Origin: Spirochaetales bacterium
Lineage (GTDB): Bacteria; Spirochaetota; Spirochaetia; SZUA-6; JAFGRV01
Reading direction: 5' to 3'
DNA: 64,000 bases
NCBI GenBank assembly: GCA_016937215.1
Contig: JAFGWI010000033.1
Coordinates: 18,479-82,478 of the forward strand
Part shown: positions 18,984-27,065 of the stretch, one piece after another
Layout of the letters: every line of letters begins with the position of its first letter
Numbering within the stretch: position 1 is the stretch's first letter
Program-made: the position numbers and the translations under genes
Notes under the pieces: model-generated
Database searches by the model: none
The model's input: only the letters and a program-made list of their open reading frames with translations
Told to the model about the DNA's origin: nothing

Positions 18984-19310
18984 ATGATAGAAAAAACAGC
19001 TTCTCAGCTTGGCCGAAAAGATGAGGAGCCAAACATCCAGCTGGCATTGGAACTCATTCGCGATAACGGACAAGGTATTGAAGAAATTATTGATGGTTTT
19101 AAACAAACTGATAAAAACAATTTCAAACAATTAAAGCGGGCTTGGCCCACATCCGAGCCTAAACAACAGATTTATTTTGACAATACAAAGCAAATCGACC
19201 TTGACACAATAGGATTTCAAAGCTATTATAAATTCATGTTTAATATTTTTAGCCGAGGAATCATAATTATTATTAGTATTCTCAATTTCGGGAACAGCCC
19301 CTCGGTCTAA
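18984..19310 (+). CDS. Small ORF whose 3' end doubles as an isoleucine leader
   Basis: This 108-residue ORF has an excellent ribosome-binding site (AGGAGG at 18972-18977, 6 bases before ATG). The first 50 residues (LGRKDEEPNIQLALELI...) recall the start of small HEAT-repeat-like proteins, but the similarity stops there and I could not check it. The last 24 codons, from the internal ATG at 19236, hold five consecutive Ile codons (ATC ATA ATT ATT ATT), then Ser, another Ile and Leu, with the stop just before a terminator hairpin. So either a remnant gene was fused to a leader peptide, or the whole ORF serves as the leader for cimA. The protein product may have no independent function. Confidence 0.55.
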   Translation: MIEKTASQLGRKDEEPNIQLALELIRDNGQGIEEIIDGFKQTDKNNFKQLKRAWPTSEPKQQIYFDNTKQIDLDTIGFQSYYKFMFNIFSRGIIIIISILNFGNSPSV

Positions 19311-19364
19311 GGGATTTTAATTTTAAAATAACGAGCCGTGGGTTAAAAGCCACGGCTTTTTTTT
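19236..19364 (+). promoter_or_regulatory. Predicted isoleucine-codon transcription attenuator of cimA
   Basis: Four RNA arms can be placed: arm 1 at 252-258 (GCCGAGG), arm 2 at 299-306 (CCCTCGGT), arm 3 at 334-342 (AGCCGTGGG) and arm 4 at 350-357 (CCACGGCT), each plus 19000. Arms 1 and 2 pair perfectly over 6 bp plus a G-U pair and enclose the Ile codon run (19260-19280). Arms 2 and 3 pair over eight positions with one mismatch and one G-U pair. Arms 3 and 4 form an 8-bp terminator followed by eight Ts. A ribosome stalled at the Ile codons would cover arm 1 and let 2:3 form (read-through). A ribosome reaching the stop at 19308-19310 would mask arm 2 and let 3:4 terminate. Confidence 0.62.
19334..19364 (+). 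terminator. Rho-independent terminator in the cimA leader
   Basis: AGCCGTGG (19334-19341) pairs perfectly with CCACGGCT (19350-19357), followed by a run of eight Ts. It lies 23 bases after the leader stop codon and 24 bases before cimA, so it either ends the upstream ORF transcript or acts as the attenuator. Confidence 0.8.
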
Positions 19365-19387
19365 GCGGTCAAACCAAGGAGGACAGA

Positions 19388-20905
19388 ATGATAGAATTCA
19401 TGGACACAACCTTACGTGATGGCGAACAAATGCGGGATGTGAGCTATAATGCCAAGGAAAAACTGACTATTACCAAAATGCTGCTGGAAGATTTAAAAGT
19501 CAGCCGCGTTGAAATTACAAGCGCCAGAGTAAGCGAGGGAGAGCAGGAAAGCTTATCACAAATTATTCAATGGGCAAAAAAACATGGGTACATTGATAAT
19601 ATTGAAATCCTGGGTTTCACTGATAAAAACAAATCCATTGACTGGCTTGACCAAGCCGGAGGCAAGGTCATCAATCTTTTAGCCAAAGGCTCACTGCGTC
19701 ACTGCGAAATTCAGCTTCGCAAAACACCAGCCGAACACTTCAAGGACATCATGGAAACAATCGATTACGCTTCCTCCAAGGGAATAGCCTGCAATATTTA
19801 TCTGGAAACCTGGTCCAATGGAATGATTGAATCCTTGGATTATGTTTACCAAATGATCGACACTTTAAAAAATAGCTCTATCAAACGCTTTATGCTGCCG
19901 GACACACTGGGCATTCTGGACCCTGTGGCCACTTATGAGCACATGAGCAAGCTGGTGCAGCGTTATCCTGATTTGCACTTTGACTACCACGGCCATAATG
20001 ATTACGGACTGGCTACCGCCAATACCCTGGCTGCCGTTCGAGCCGGGGCCAAGGGGGTCCATTGCACCATCAACGGCATGGGTGAAAGAACAGGAAACAC
20101 ATCTTTAGATGAAGTTGCTGTAGGAATTCGTGATTTTCTGAATATGGATATCGCGATTAATGAAAAAAAGCTTTTTTCAGTAAGCGAAACCGTTGAAGCC
20201 TTTAGCGGCAAACGAATTCCCTTTAACAAACCTGTTGTCGGTTCAAATGTTTTTACCCAAACAGCCGGTATTCACGCTGACGGCGACAGCAAAGGCGATT
20301 TATACGCCAACCGCTTGCTACCCGAACGTTTTAACAGAAAGCGACATTATGCTTTGGGGAAATTATCGGGCCGTTCCAATCTGGATTATAATTTGAAAGA
20401 ATTGGGAATTGAATTAACAGCAGATCAGAAAAAGCAGGTACTCAACAGAATCATCGAATTAGGCGACAAGAAAGCCGCCATCACCCAGGATGATCTTCCC
20501 TATATCATCAGCGATGTGTTGGAACAATCGGAACATAAGCTTTTTTCAATCGACTCGCTGATTGTCGTGACAAGCAAAGGCGTAAAGTCCATGGCTACTA
20601 TCAAGGTGCGTCACCGCGAACAAACAGGCGAAGACTACAGTGAACATGAAGAAATTGGAAAAGGCGATGGCGGCTACGATGCCATTATGGATGCAGTGGG
20701 GAAAATTACCAGCCAGCTTGGATACCAACTTCCCCAACTGGTGGATTATCAGATTACCATTCCGCCCGGGGGTAAAACAGATGCCCTTGTTCAATGTTCC
20801 ATTACATGGCGTTCTTCACGCACCTTTGTAACCAAAGGAGTGAACCCGGACCAGGTATTAGCCGCGGCAGAGGCCACGGAAAAGATGCTTAATTCATTAG
20901 CTTAA
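19388..20905 (+). CDS. cimA: (R)-citramalate synthase / 2-isopropylmalate synthase family enzyme
   Basis: This 505-residue HMGL-type enzyme has the acetyl-CoA condensing signature at the N-terminus (DTTLRDGEQMRDVSY), the metal motif HGHNDYG, TINGMGERTGN and TAGIHADGDSKGDLYAN. A C-terminal LeuA-type regulatory domain starts near residue 385 and contains GDGGYDAIMDAVGKITSQLG and IPPGGKTDALVQ. From memory the whole chain, including the C-terminal GVNPDQVLAAAEATEKMLN, closely resembles the Leptospira citramalate synthase, which condenses pyruvate and acetyl-CoA as the first step of the pyruvate route to isoleucine. The Ile-codon leader before it agrees with that. AAGGAGG lies 6 bases before the ATG. 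An isopropylmalate synthase role cannot be ruled out by sequence alone. Confidence 0.85.
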   Translation: MIEFMDTTLRDGEQMRDVSYNAKEKLTITKMLLEDLKVSRVEITSARVSEGEQESLSQIIQWAKKHGYIDNIEILGFTDKNKSIDWLDQAGGKVINLLAKGSLRHCEIQLRKTPAEHFKDIMETIDYASSKGIACNIYLETWSNGMIESLDYVYQMIDTLKNSSIKRFMLPDTLGILDPVATYEHMSKLVQRYPDLHFDYHGHNDYGLATANTLAAVRAGAKGVHCTINGMGERTGNTSLDEVAVGIRDFLNMDIAINEKKLFSVSETVEAFSGKRIPFNKPVVGSNVFTQTAGIHADGDSKGDLYANRLLPERFNRKRHYALGKLSGRSNLDYNLKELGIELTADQKKQVLNRIIELGDKKAAITQDDLPYIISDVLEQSEHKLFSIDSLIVVTSKGVKSMATIKVRHREQTGEDYSEHEEIGKGDGGYDAIMDAVGKITSQLGYQLPQLVDYQITIPPGGKTDALVQCSITWRSSRTFVTKGVNPDQVLAAAEATEKMLNSLA

Positions 20906-20925
20906 CGGCAATATATAATTTCCTT

Positions 20926-20960
20926 GGGGTTCTGACTATAATAAAGTGGAACCCCTTTTT
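20926..20960 (+). terminator. Rho-independent terminator after cimA
   Basis: GGGGTTC (20926-20932) pairs with GAACCCC (20949-20955), followed by five Ts. It lies 21 bases after the cimA stop and touches the 3' end of the convergent radical-SAM gene. Confidence 0.85.
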
Positions 20961-22233
20961 AAGCCGGATAATCATAGTCAGGCTTTTCATTATTACCAAG
21001 CGGTTTTATATTGCTTTGCCATGAATCGGGGTTTAATTCCGGAAAAAGCCAGCGCTGAAAATAACCGGGAGTCAAATCCGAATCCTTTTTGCCTGAAAAC
21101 ATAACATAAGCTTCAGCCCATGAAACAAAAGCCCCTGTTTTTTTAAGATCATTCAAACCACGAAAAAGAGTTGTCTCACGTTCCTTGACAATGCGTCGGG
21201 CAGATCGCAAACCAATTCCCGGCACTTTTAAAAGTTGATTCTCTGACGCCGCATTAACATCCACAGGAAATAATTCAGGATGATGAATCGCGTAGGCTGT
21301 TTTTGGATCAACATGAATCGGCAGGTTTCCGCTTTGGTCAAAAACCAGATCCTTCAAGCGAAAGCCATAACCCCGAAGCAGAAAATCACATTGATATAAA
21401 CGATGTTCCCTGATCAACCTTTGGGATACTTCTTCTCTGGCAACAAGATTTTTTTCAAGTGGCTGGTAGGCAGAAAAATAGGAACGAAAAACAAAGAGTT
21501 TTCTGTATATCCAGTCAACACATCTCAGTATGTCCAGATCCAGTTCGTTTCCGGCACCAATCACAAACTGGGTACTTTGGTTTTTTGCCCTGAAACCAGG
21601 CTTTCTTAAAACAGAAGCCCTGCGTTGCATGGTAGGGATTAATTCATCCACCAGATTTTTATCAGGTGCTATAGCCTTGAGAAAATCCCTGCCCGGCGCT
21701 TCCAGATTCAGAGAAACCCGGTCTGCGTATAAAGCTGCATTCTCAATTAGATGTTGAGGTGTGCCAGGAAGCAGTTTTAAATGAATATAACCTTCAAAAT
21801 AGTATTTTTTCCGCAAAATTTCGGCTGTAGCGATCATGTTTTCCATGGCCCCGCCTTTGGCATCATCAACCCCGGAGGATATAAAAACCCCCTGCACCAG
21901 TTTTTTGTAATAAAGCTCAATAAACAATCGGGCTAATTCTTCTGACCCTAGACGCTCTCTTGCCGTGTTCTTTTGCATTGCAGAAAAAGCACAATAGGAA
22001 CAGCGGTTTTTACAAAAATTACTTTGGAGAACCTTCAAAATATGCATGGTTCCTTGTCCCGGAAGAGCTGTGGGATAAATCCAGGCATTTAAGGAATCAT
22101 GAGAATCCCTGACCCGGCCTGCTCCACCTTCAGGGTTTGAATTGCATGAAGACAAGCATACATCATATTGAGCTGCTTGAGTCAGAATATCCAGGCGCTC
22201 TTCTTTTGAAGGGCGAATGATTCCAGCTACCAT
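20959..22233 (-). CDS. Radical SAM protein with C-terminal HhH, putative DNA modification/repair
   Basis: This 424-residue protein carries the [4Fe-4S]/SAM cysteines in CKNRCSYCAF (Cys74, 78, 81), with two further cysteines at 26 and 30. The C-terminus has a helix-hairpin-helix motif (VPGIGLRSARRIV, about residue 345), a non-specific DNA-binding element. The layout matches the family named 'putative DNA modification/repair radical SAM protein', whose genes usually stand beside a uracil-DNA-glycosylase-like partner. No such partner is found in this window. The start is ATG at 22231-22233. It converges on cimA and shares the intervening terminator region. Confidence 0.85.
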   Translation of the reverse strand: MVAGIIRPSKEERLDILTQAAQYDVCLSSCNSNPEGGAGRVRDSHDSLNAWIYPTALPGQGTMHILKVLQSNFCKNRCSYCAFSAMQKNTARERLGSEELARLFIELYYKKLVQGVFISSGVDDAKGGAMENMIATAEILRKKYYFEGYIHLKLLPGTPQHLIENAALYADRVSLNLEAPGRDFLKAIAPDKNLVDELIPTMQRRASVLRKPGFRAKNQSTQFVIGAGNELDLDILRCVDWIYRKLFVFRSYFSAYQPLEKNLVAREEVSQRLIREHRLYQCDFLLRGYGFRLKDLVFDQSGNLPIHVDPKTAYAIHHPELFPVDVNAASENQLLKVPGIGLRSARRIVKERETTLFRGLNDLKKTGAFVSWAEAYVMFSGKKDSDLTPGYFQRWLFPELNPDSWQSNIKPLGNNEKPDYDYPA

Positions 22234-22317
22234 ATCTCCATATTATACTAAACATTTGTTGAGTGCAAGTGATAATGACAAATGCATAATTTGAAATTAA
22301 AATAAATGCAAAGAAGA

Positions 22318-22344
22318 AGTCCTGACTCTTTCAAAATCAGGGCT
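22318..22344 (-). terminator. Terminator hairpin of the efflux operon
   Basis: AGTCCTGA (22318-22325) and TCAGGGCT (22337-22344) form an 8-bp stem with one G-T pair. It is flanked by Ts on the plus strand and by a T-rich stretch on the minus strand, just after the TolC-like gene stop at 22361. It could work in both directions. Confidence 0.6.
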
Positions 22345-22360
22345 CCTTTTTAATTCAAAA

Positions 22361-23650
22361 TCATTCAAAAAGACGGTTCAAATCGCGTAATGCTTTATAC
22401 AAACTCACCAATGCCAGGTATTGCCTGCGGCCCGCGGCTGATACTTCAAGTTTAGCCTGAGAAATTTCAAAAGTGCTCCTTTCGCCAATTGTTGCCAAAT
22501 ATTCAATTTCCATCTGGTTCGTCAGCGACTTCTCCAGATCAAGCCTGGCTGATTCAATCTCATCACGGGCCATTTCAATGTTCTGCATCGTAAGCGCAGT
22601 CTGTTTTTGCAAGCTTGATTTTACAAGAGCAATTTCTTTTTCCTTTAAAATGATTTTCTTACTCAACTGACTTCGTTCATCTAATTTAATCTGGTTCTTT
22701 TCAAGTGTGATCGAGGCATTCACATTAATAGCTCCGGTGTTGAAAGAATAATCAGAGCTTAAATTTAAAGAAGGTTCTATAATCGGTGTTTGATCAAGCT
22801 GCCGCTTCAATGCTTTTAATTCAATTTCCAAAGTTTCCAGATTCTGATTAATCGGTAATTTATTTTCATAATCCGGCTCTGCAAAGAGGGAAATATATTT
22901 CTGAATCATATCATTATCCACCAGATGTAAATCTGTTTCATCATAATCGGGGCCAAGCACTGACAATAACTGTTGTTGAATTTTAATCAACTCAACTTCG
23001 CTGTTATAATAATTTTGCCGGGCACTTAATAATTGCTCTTTACCAGAAAAATATTCATCATAGCCAATCGCATCTGCCTTATATTGTTTTTGAAGAACAT
23101 CGCTCGCAGTCACCTGCCAATTGTAATAGGCCTCATAATAATCTTTACTTACAACTACCGCATTCCAGCTCAAGATAACATCTTCAACCTGATCTTTCAA
23201 ATCAAATTCCTGGTACTTTAGAGCAAGAAGCGCTTTTTGATAAGCCGACTCACTATTAATAGAGTTAAGATCATTCAGAAAGGGCGAATAGGAAATACCA
23301 ATGTTTGCTGAATTATCCAGACTATAGGATGCAGACATCTGCAATTGAGTAAATAATGGAACAATCACTTTTACAGAACCTGATTCTGGTAAATGGTTTG
23401 CGCCAGGCTGGACTTGCTCCTGTTGAGTGAATCGATAGCTGCCACTCACAGTCACTTTAGTCTGATCAAGTTTCCAAAATCGCTGTAAAGAATCTTCAGC
23501 TGATTGAGTTTCCATTATTTTGTATTGAAGGCTGATATTTGAATCTTTGGCAGAATCCACAATCCCGGCCCATTCATCTGAAATGTCTCCAAAACAGAAA
23601 ATTCCTGATATCAGAAACAGAACAATAAAAATTCCATCTTTATTCATCAT
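22361..23650 (-). CDS. TolC-family outer-membrane efflux protein
   Basis: This 429-residue protein starts with a signal peptide (about residues 1-21) and has two long helical, coiled-coil-rich segments separated by beta stretches, the OEP/TolC pattern. The C-terminal helix pair (ERSTFEISQAKLEVSAAGRRQYLALVSLY) is typical. It would form the outer-membrane channel of the tripartite pump encoded upstream. Its start overlaps the preceding permease stop by 4 bases, making it the last gene of a five-gene operon. Confidence 0.86.
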   Translation of the reverse strand: MMNKDGIFIVLFLISGIFCFGDISDEWAGIVDSAKDSNISLQYKIMETQSAEDSLQRFWKLDQTKVTVSGSYRFTQQEQVQPGANHLPESGSVKVIVPLFTQLQMSASYSLDNSANIGISYSPFLNDLNSINSESAYQKALLALKYQEFDLKDQVEDVILSWNAVVVSKDYYEAYYNWQVTASDVLQKQYKADAIGYDEYFSGKEQLLSARQNYYNSEVELIKIQQQLLSVLGPDYDETDLHLVDNDMIQKYISLFAEPDYENKLPINQNLETLEIELKALKRQLDQTPIIEPSLNLSSDYSFNTGAINVNASITLEKNQIKLDERSQLSKKIILKEKEIALVKSSLQKQTALTMQNIEMARDEIESARLDLEKSLTNQMEIEYLATIGERSTFEISQAKLEVSAAGRRQYLALVSLYKALRDLNRLFE

Positions 23651-24966
23651 CCCTCCTTGATTTCCTCGGCGATGTTATTACGCAACACTGAAAAAATCGG
23701 AAAAACTCCAAACACGCCGCCAATCACAATCGTGGATGTCAAAGTAATAAATATGGCTTTTGGATAAATAAGCAGTTCAGTATAAGTATCAATATTCGAT
23801 ACAATCGGAAGAATTACTTTCTGAATCGGATTAACAAAAACAAAACTAAGAATGAGTCCGATTACGATACTAATGAATACGACAACCTGGGAGTGCATGA
23901 TATACTCAGCAATAATCATTCTTTTAGCCGCGCCAAGGGCCCGTTCAATAGCAATATCGTGACTTTTACCCAAAACTTCAACTAACATAATACTCAATAT
24001 TCCGATAGATCCGGTTATCAACAACAAAAAACCAAGAAGATTAACCACAATAGTAAAAGTTGTAATGCTCTGTCGTGTTTCCGCTAATACAGTTCCCTGG
24101 CCGTCTGAAGAACCTTCCCAAACATAAATATCAAGATCGTCTCCATATTGCCCTTTTAATGCAGTAACTATTTGTGATTCAGTTTTCTCAAAACTCAAGC
24201 CTTTGACTTTTAGCAAATAGCTTGAATTCAAAAACATTCTCGCCATTTGACTGTTCATTTCTAATGGCAGTATACTTGTATAAGGAACTACAAAATCTGC
24301 AAGTCCATAGGCTTTTCGTTTTAATTCGCTAAAGTCATGAAAAATGCCAGTTATAGTAAAACCCTGAGACTGGCGTACTTCTCTCGTAGCCGAGTTATTG
24401 GAATGACCATTTTCTCTCATACGAATAGCCATAGATGGCGGACGAATGGTCTGTTGCAATGCACTCTCAGCTGAACCGAACAGTAATTTGGCAAGTGATT
24501 CTGATATCACAACAGCCTTTATTCCTTTTTCAACATCTTCCTCTGAGAAAAAAGTTCCTAGAATCATTTTCATTCCTGTGATATCATCATATTCACAGTT
24601 TGTAGCAATGGCATTACGAATACGATAATGTTTACTGTCAACCAAAACTTCCTGCCAGAAGGGATGGGCCAAAGGGCTGACACCCAGCACACCACTTACA
24701 TCGGTTTTCAAAATGGATAAGGCGCTCTCATTCCATTGAGGAGGACGGGTTACCTCCAGCTCACCACTGTCTGAAAACTTTCCATTCATAACAGAAACCA
24801 ATAATCCTTCCTGCTCAAGTTCATTATGTAAAATATTGGAAAAAAACTGACTGATGCTCAATACAATAATTAATACTCCCACACCCAGCCCAAGAGTGAA
24901 CAAGGTTAAAAATGATTTTACAGGAGATTTTCCCAAACTACTTAAAACACTCATGATAATTTTCAT
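23647..24966 (-). CDS. MacB-type ABC transporter permease
   Basis: This 439-residue protein has an N-terminal membrane helix (about residues 20-42), a large periplasmic MacB_PCD-like domain, and a C-terminal FtsX domain with three helices that contains EVLGKSHDIAIERALGAAKRMI. It forms a pair with the next upstream permease and uses the ATPase encoded in the same operon. MacB-type systems do not pump through their own channel. They work as mechanotransmitters pushing periplasmic substrates through TolC. The substrate is unknown. It overlaps the TolC-like gene by 4 bases. Confidence 0.86.
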   Translation of the reverse strand: MKIIMSVLSSLGKSPVKSFLTLFTLGLGVGVLIIVLSISQFFSNILHNELEQEGLLVSVMNGKFSDSGELEVTRPPQWNESALSILKTDVSGVLGVSPLAHPFWQEVLVDSKHYRIRNAIATNCEYDDITGMKMILGTFFSEEDVEKGIKAVVISESLAKLLFGSAESALQQTIRPPSMAIRMRENGHSNNSATREVRQSQGFTITGIFHDFSELKRKAYGLADFVVPYTSILPLEMNSQMARMFLNSSYLLKVKGLSFEKTESQIVTALKGQYGDDLDIYVWEGSSDGQGTVLAETRQSITTFTIVVNLLGFLLLITGSIGILSIMLVEVLGKSHDIAIERALGAAKRMIIAEYIMHSQVVVFISIVIGLILSFVFVNPIQKVILPIVSNIDTYTELLIYPKAIFITLTSTIVIGGVFGVFPIFSVLRNNIAEEIKEG

Positions 24967-24977
24967 TTTAAATCTCC

Positions 24978-26396
24978 TTATTCATATCTTATAGCTTCAG
25001 AAGGCGCGATCTTTGAGATCTGAAAAGCCGGAATACCGGTTACAACCATAGTAAATATCCATGAAATAAAAACTCCAAGAACCAAAATCAATGCATTATA
25101 ACCTGATGTACCCAAACTGTTTTTTATGATCTCCGAAAGAACCACGGCAATAACCGTCCCTGTCAAAGCCCCGCATACCCCAATAAAAAGCGCTTCATAC
25201 TCCAAGGATATCAGAATTTTATTAGTACTTGCCCCAAGGGCTTTTAAAATCCCCAATGATTTTCGGCGACGCTCCATCCGGCTTACCAAAATATTGGTCA
25301 CATTCACAATGGCAATAAGCAGTCCCGAAATTGATAAAATCAGAATAACAGTTATCAAGCGAAGATTTCTGTCAGAAACAGCTTCAGCCTCAACTTTCGG
25401 AATACTAATATCCACATTTCCCTCACCATATTCCTTGTCAAAATAAGTCGCGATTTGTGCTTTAACAGAAGTAAGGCGTGATAAATCCTGCACAATGAAT
25501 CTGAGAGTTGTTCCCCAGGCTTCAAAACGGCGAAAATCATTTCCTGATAAATCAGGAACAACAGCCGGTATAAAAGCTTCGTTATCAAAAGCCGTTCCTG
25601 TTTCTGCAAGAACACCAGTAATTGTGTATAAATCCCGCATCACCTGAATTTTCCTACCATAGGCTATTGCATCTTCAAAAATCTTTTTGGCCAATTTACT
25701 GCCCAAAATTAAAGACGGAGTATCTGATTTAATATCCTGCTCACTAAACACACTACCTGAAACAGCATTCAGACCATAGGCTGAAAAAAATTCAGGTGTA
25801 ACCCTATAAGCATCTGCTTCCTCAACCTGAGGTTCTTCCAGACTGGTTAATTCATCTGCATCAATATTTGTATGAAAAGGATCAAATCCATCATCAGAAG
25901 GAGGTCCAGGCATAGCTTCTGTATTTGTGTTTCCTGTCGCATCTCTTGGCTGGAAATTGCCAGTCACAATAGTTCTGTTATTCTGATTATTGACCGACCC
26001 TTGTGTGCTTGTATTTGTTCCATTATTGTCAGAGCCAGGCAGCCTCATATTACCAAAACGCAAATGAGTCCGGTTCATAACATAAGCATATTTCACATCA
26101 GGAACCTCTTTTCTTGCTGCCAAATCATTTACCGTTAAAATCAGATTATTATCATCACTTACCAGACTTGCCGCTATATCCATGCCATCTGAATTTTGAC
26201 GAGTACCAACAACAATCTCGTGGTAATAAGTAGAGCTTAATAATTTATCTGCTTCACTCAAGGATTGGTTCACAAGAGCAAAACCTGAAACTGTGGCCCC
26301 AATCCCCAGGGCTATTCCTAAAATCAATAAAATCGATTCAACAGGCCGCCCTTTTATGGACCGAATCATCAATAATTGATCTTCCTTTATGCGCAT
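24978..26396 (-). CDS. MacB-type ABC transporter permease
   Basis: This protein of about 472 residues has the same layout: an N-terminal helix after RPVESILLILGIALGIGATV, a large periplasmic domain containing a low-complexity Asn/Thr-rich loop (about residues 120-165), and a C-terminal FtsX domain with RMERRRKSLGILKALGAST. It ends 11 bases before the second permease. The ATG at 26396 has GGAGGAAGG directly upstream; the earlier GTG at 26408 is less likely. The gene start overlaps the ATPase gene end by about 10 bases. Two distinct permeases suggest a heterodimeric pump. Confidence 0.86.
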   Translation of the reverse strand: MRIKEDQLLMIRSIKGRPVESILLILGIALGIGATVSGFALVNQSLSEADKLLSSTYYHEIVVGTRQNSDGMDIAASLVSDDNNLILTVNDLAARKEVPDVKYAYVMNRTHLRFGNMRLPGSDNNGTNTSTQGSVNNQNNRTIVTGNFQPRDATGNTNTEAMPGPPSDDGFDPFHTNIDADELTSLEEPQVEEADAYRVTPEFFSAYGLNAVSGSVFSEQDIKSDTPSLILGSKLAKKIFEDAIAYGRKIQVMRDLYTITGVLAETGTAFDNEAFIPAVVPDLSGNDFRRFEAWGTTLRFIVQDLSRLTSVKAQIATYFDKEYGEGNVDISIPKVEAEAVSDRNLRLITVILILSISGLLIAIVNVTNILVSRMERRRKSLGILKALGASTNKILISLEYEALFIGVCGALTGTVIAVVLSEIIKNSLGTSGYNALILVLGVFISWIFTMVVTGIPAFQISKIAPSEAIRYE

Positions 26397-27064
26397 ACCT
26401 TCCTCCACTCAATTTTGCCATCTTTGATATGAATGCGTTTATGCGCCCTATCACCCTGAGCATCATTATGGGTTACCATAACAATGGTCACGCCATTACT
26501 ATTCAGCTTTTCCAGAGTCTCAAGTATTTCCTCACCCTTATCACTTGGAAGATTACCAGTCGGCTCATCAGCCAGAATCAAATCAGGATCATTACTTAAA
26601 GCCCTGGCAATAGCAACCCGCTGCTGTTCACCACCGCTCAACATACTGGGAAGATGATAAAGCCTGTCATTTAACCCAAGCCAATCCAGAAGCTCGCCAG
26701 CTCGTTTTTTTCTGGCATTATATTTAACACCTGCATAGGACATTGGCAGCATAACATTTTCTATTGCGCTTAATTCTGAAAACAAATTAAAGCTTTGAAA
26801 AACAAAGCCAAAATGCTTGTTACGAATCCTGGCTTGTTCCTTATCAGGCAGGCTTGAAATTTCATAATCTTCCAAAAAATACTGCCCACTGGTTGAAAAA
26901 TCCAGAATACCCAGAATATTCAAAAAGGTTGATTTACCTGAACCCGAAGGCCCCATCACAGCAAGATAGTCGCCCCGGTTAATGGTTAAATTGATATTAT
27001 CCAATGCCTTGATCTTAATCTGCCCCAGATCAAATTCTTTTTCAATATTTTCCAAACGAATCAT
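26387..27064 (-). CDS. ABC transporter ATPase of the MacB/LolD type
   Basis: This 225-residue ATPase has Walker [11 protein letters not shown]-loop VFQSFNLF, signature [16 protein letters not shown], Walker [11 protein letters not shown] and the H-loop VTHND. It is a single-domain protein and pairs with the two separate permeases. The start is ATG 27062-27064 with AAGGAG upstream; it begins one base after the stop of the membrane-fusion gene. A longer frame to 27100 has no ribosome-binding site. Confidence 0.92.
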   Translation of the reverse strand: MIRLENIEKEFDLGQIKIKALDNINLTINRGDYLAVMGPSGSGKSTFLNILGILDFSTSGQYFLEDYEISSLPDKEQARIRNKHFGFVFQSFNLFSELSAIENVMLPMSYAGVKYNARKKRAGELLDWLGLNDRLYHLPSMLSGGEQQRVAIARALSNDPDLILADEPTGNLPSDKGEEILETLEKLNSNGVTIVMVTHNDAQGDRAHKRIHIKDGKIEWRKVCA

Positions 27065-27065
27065 A

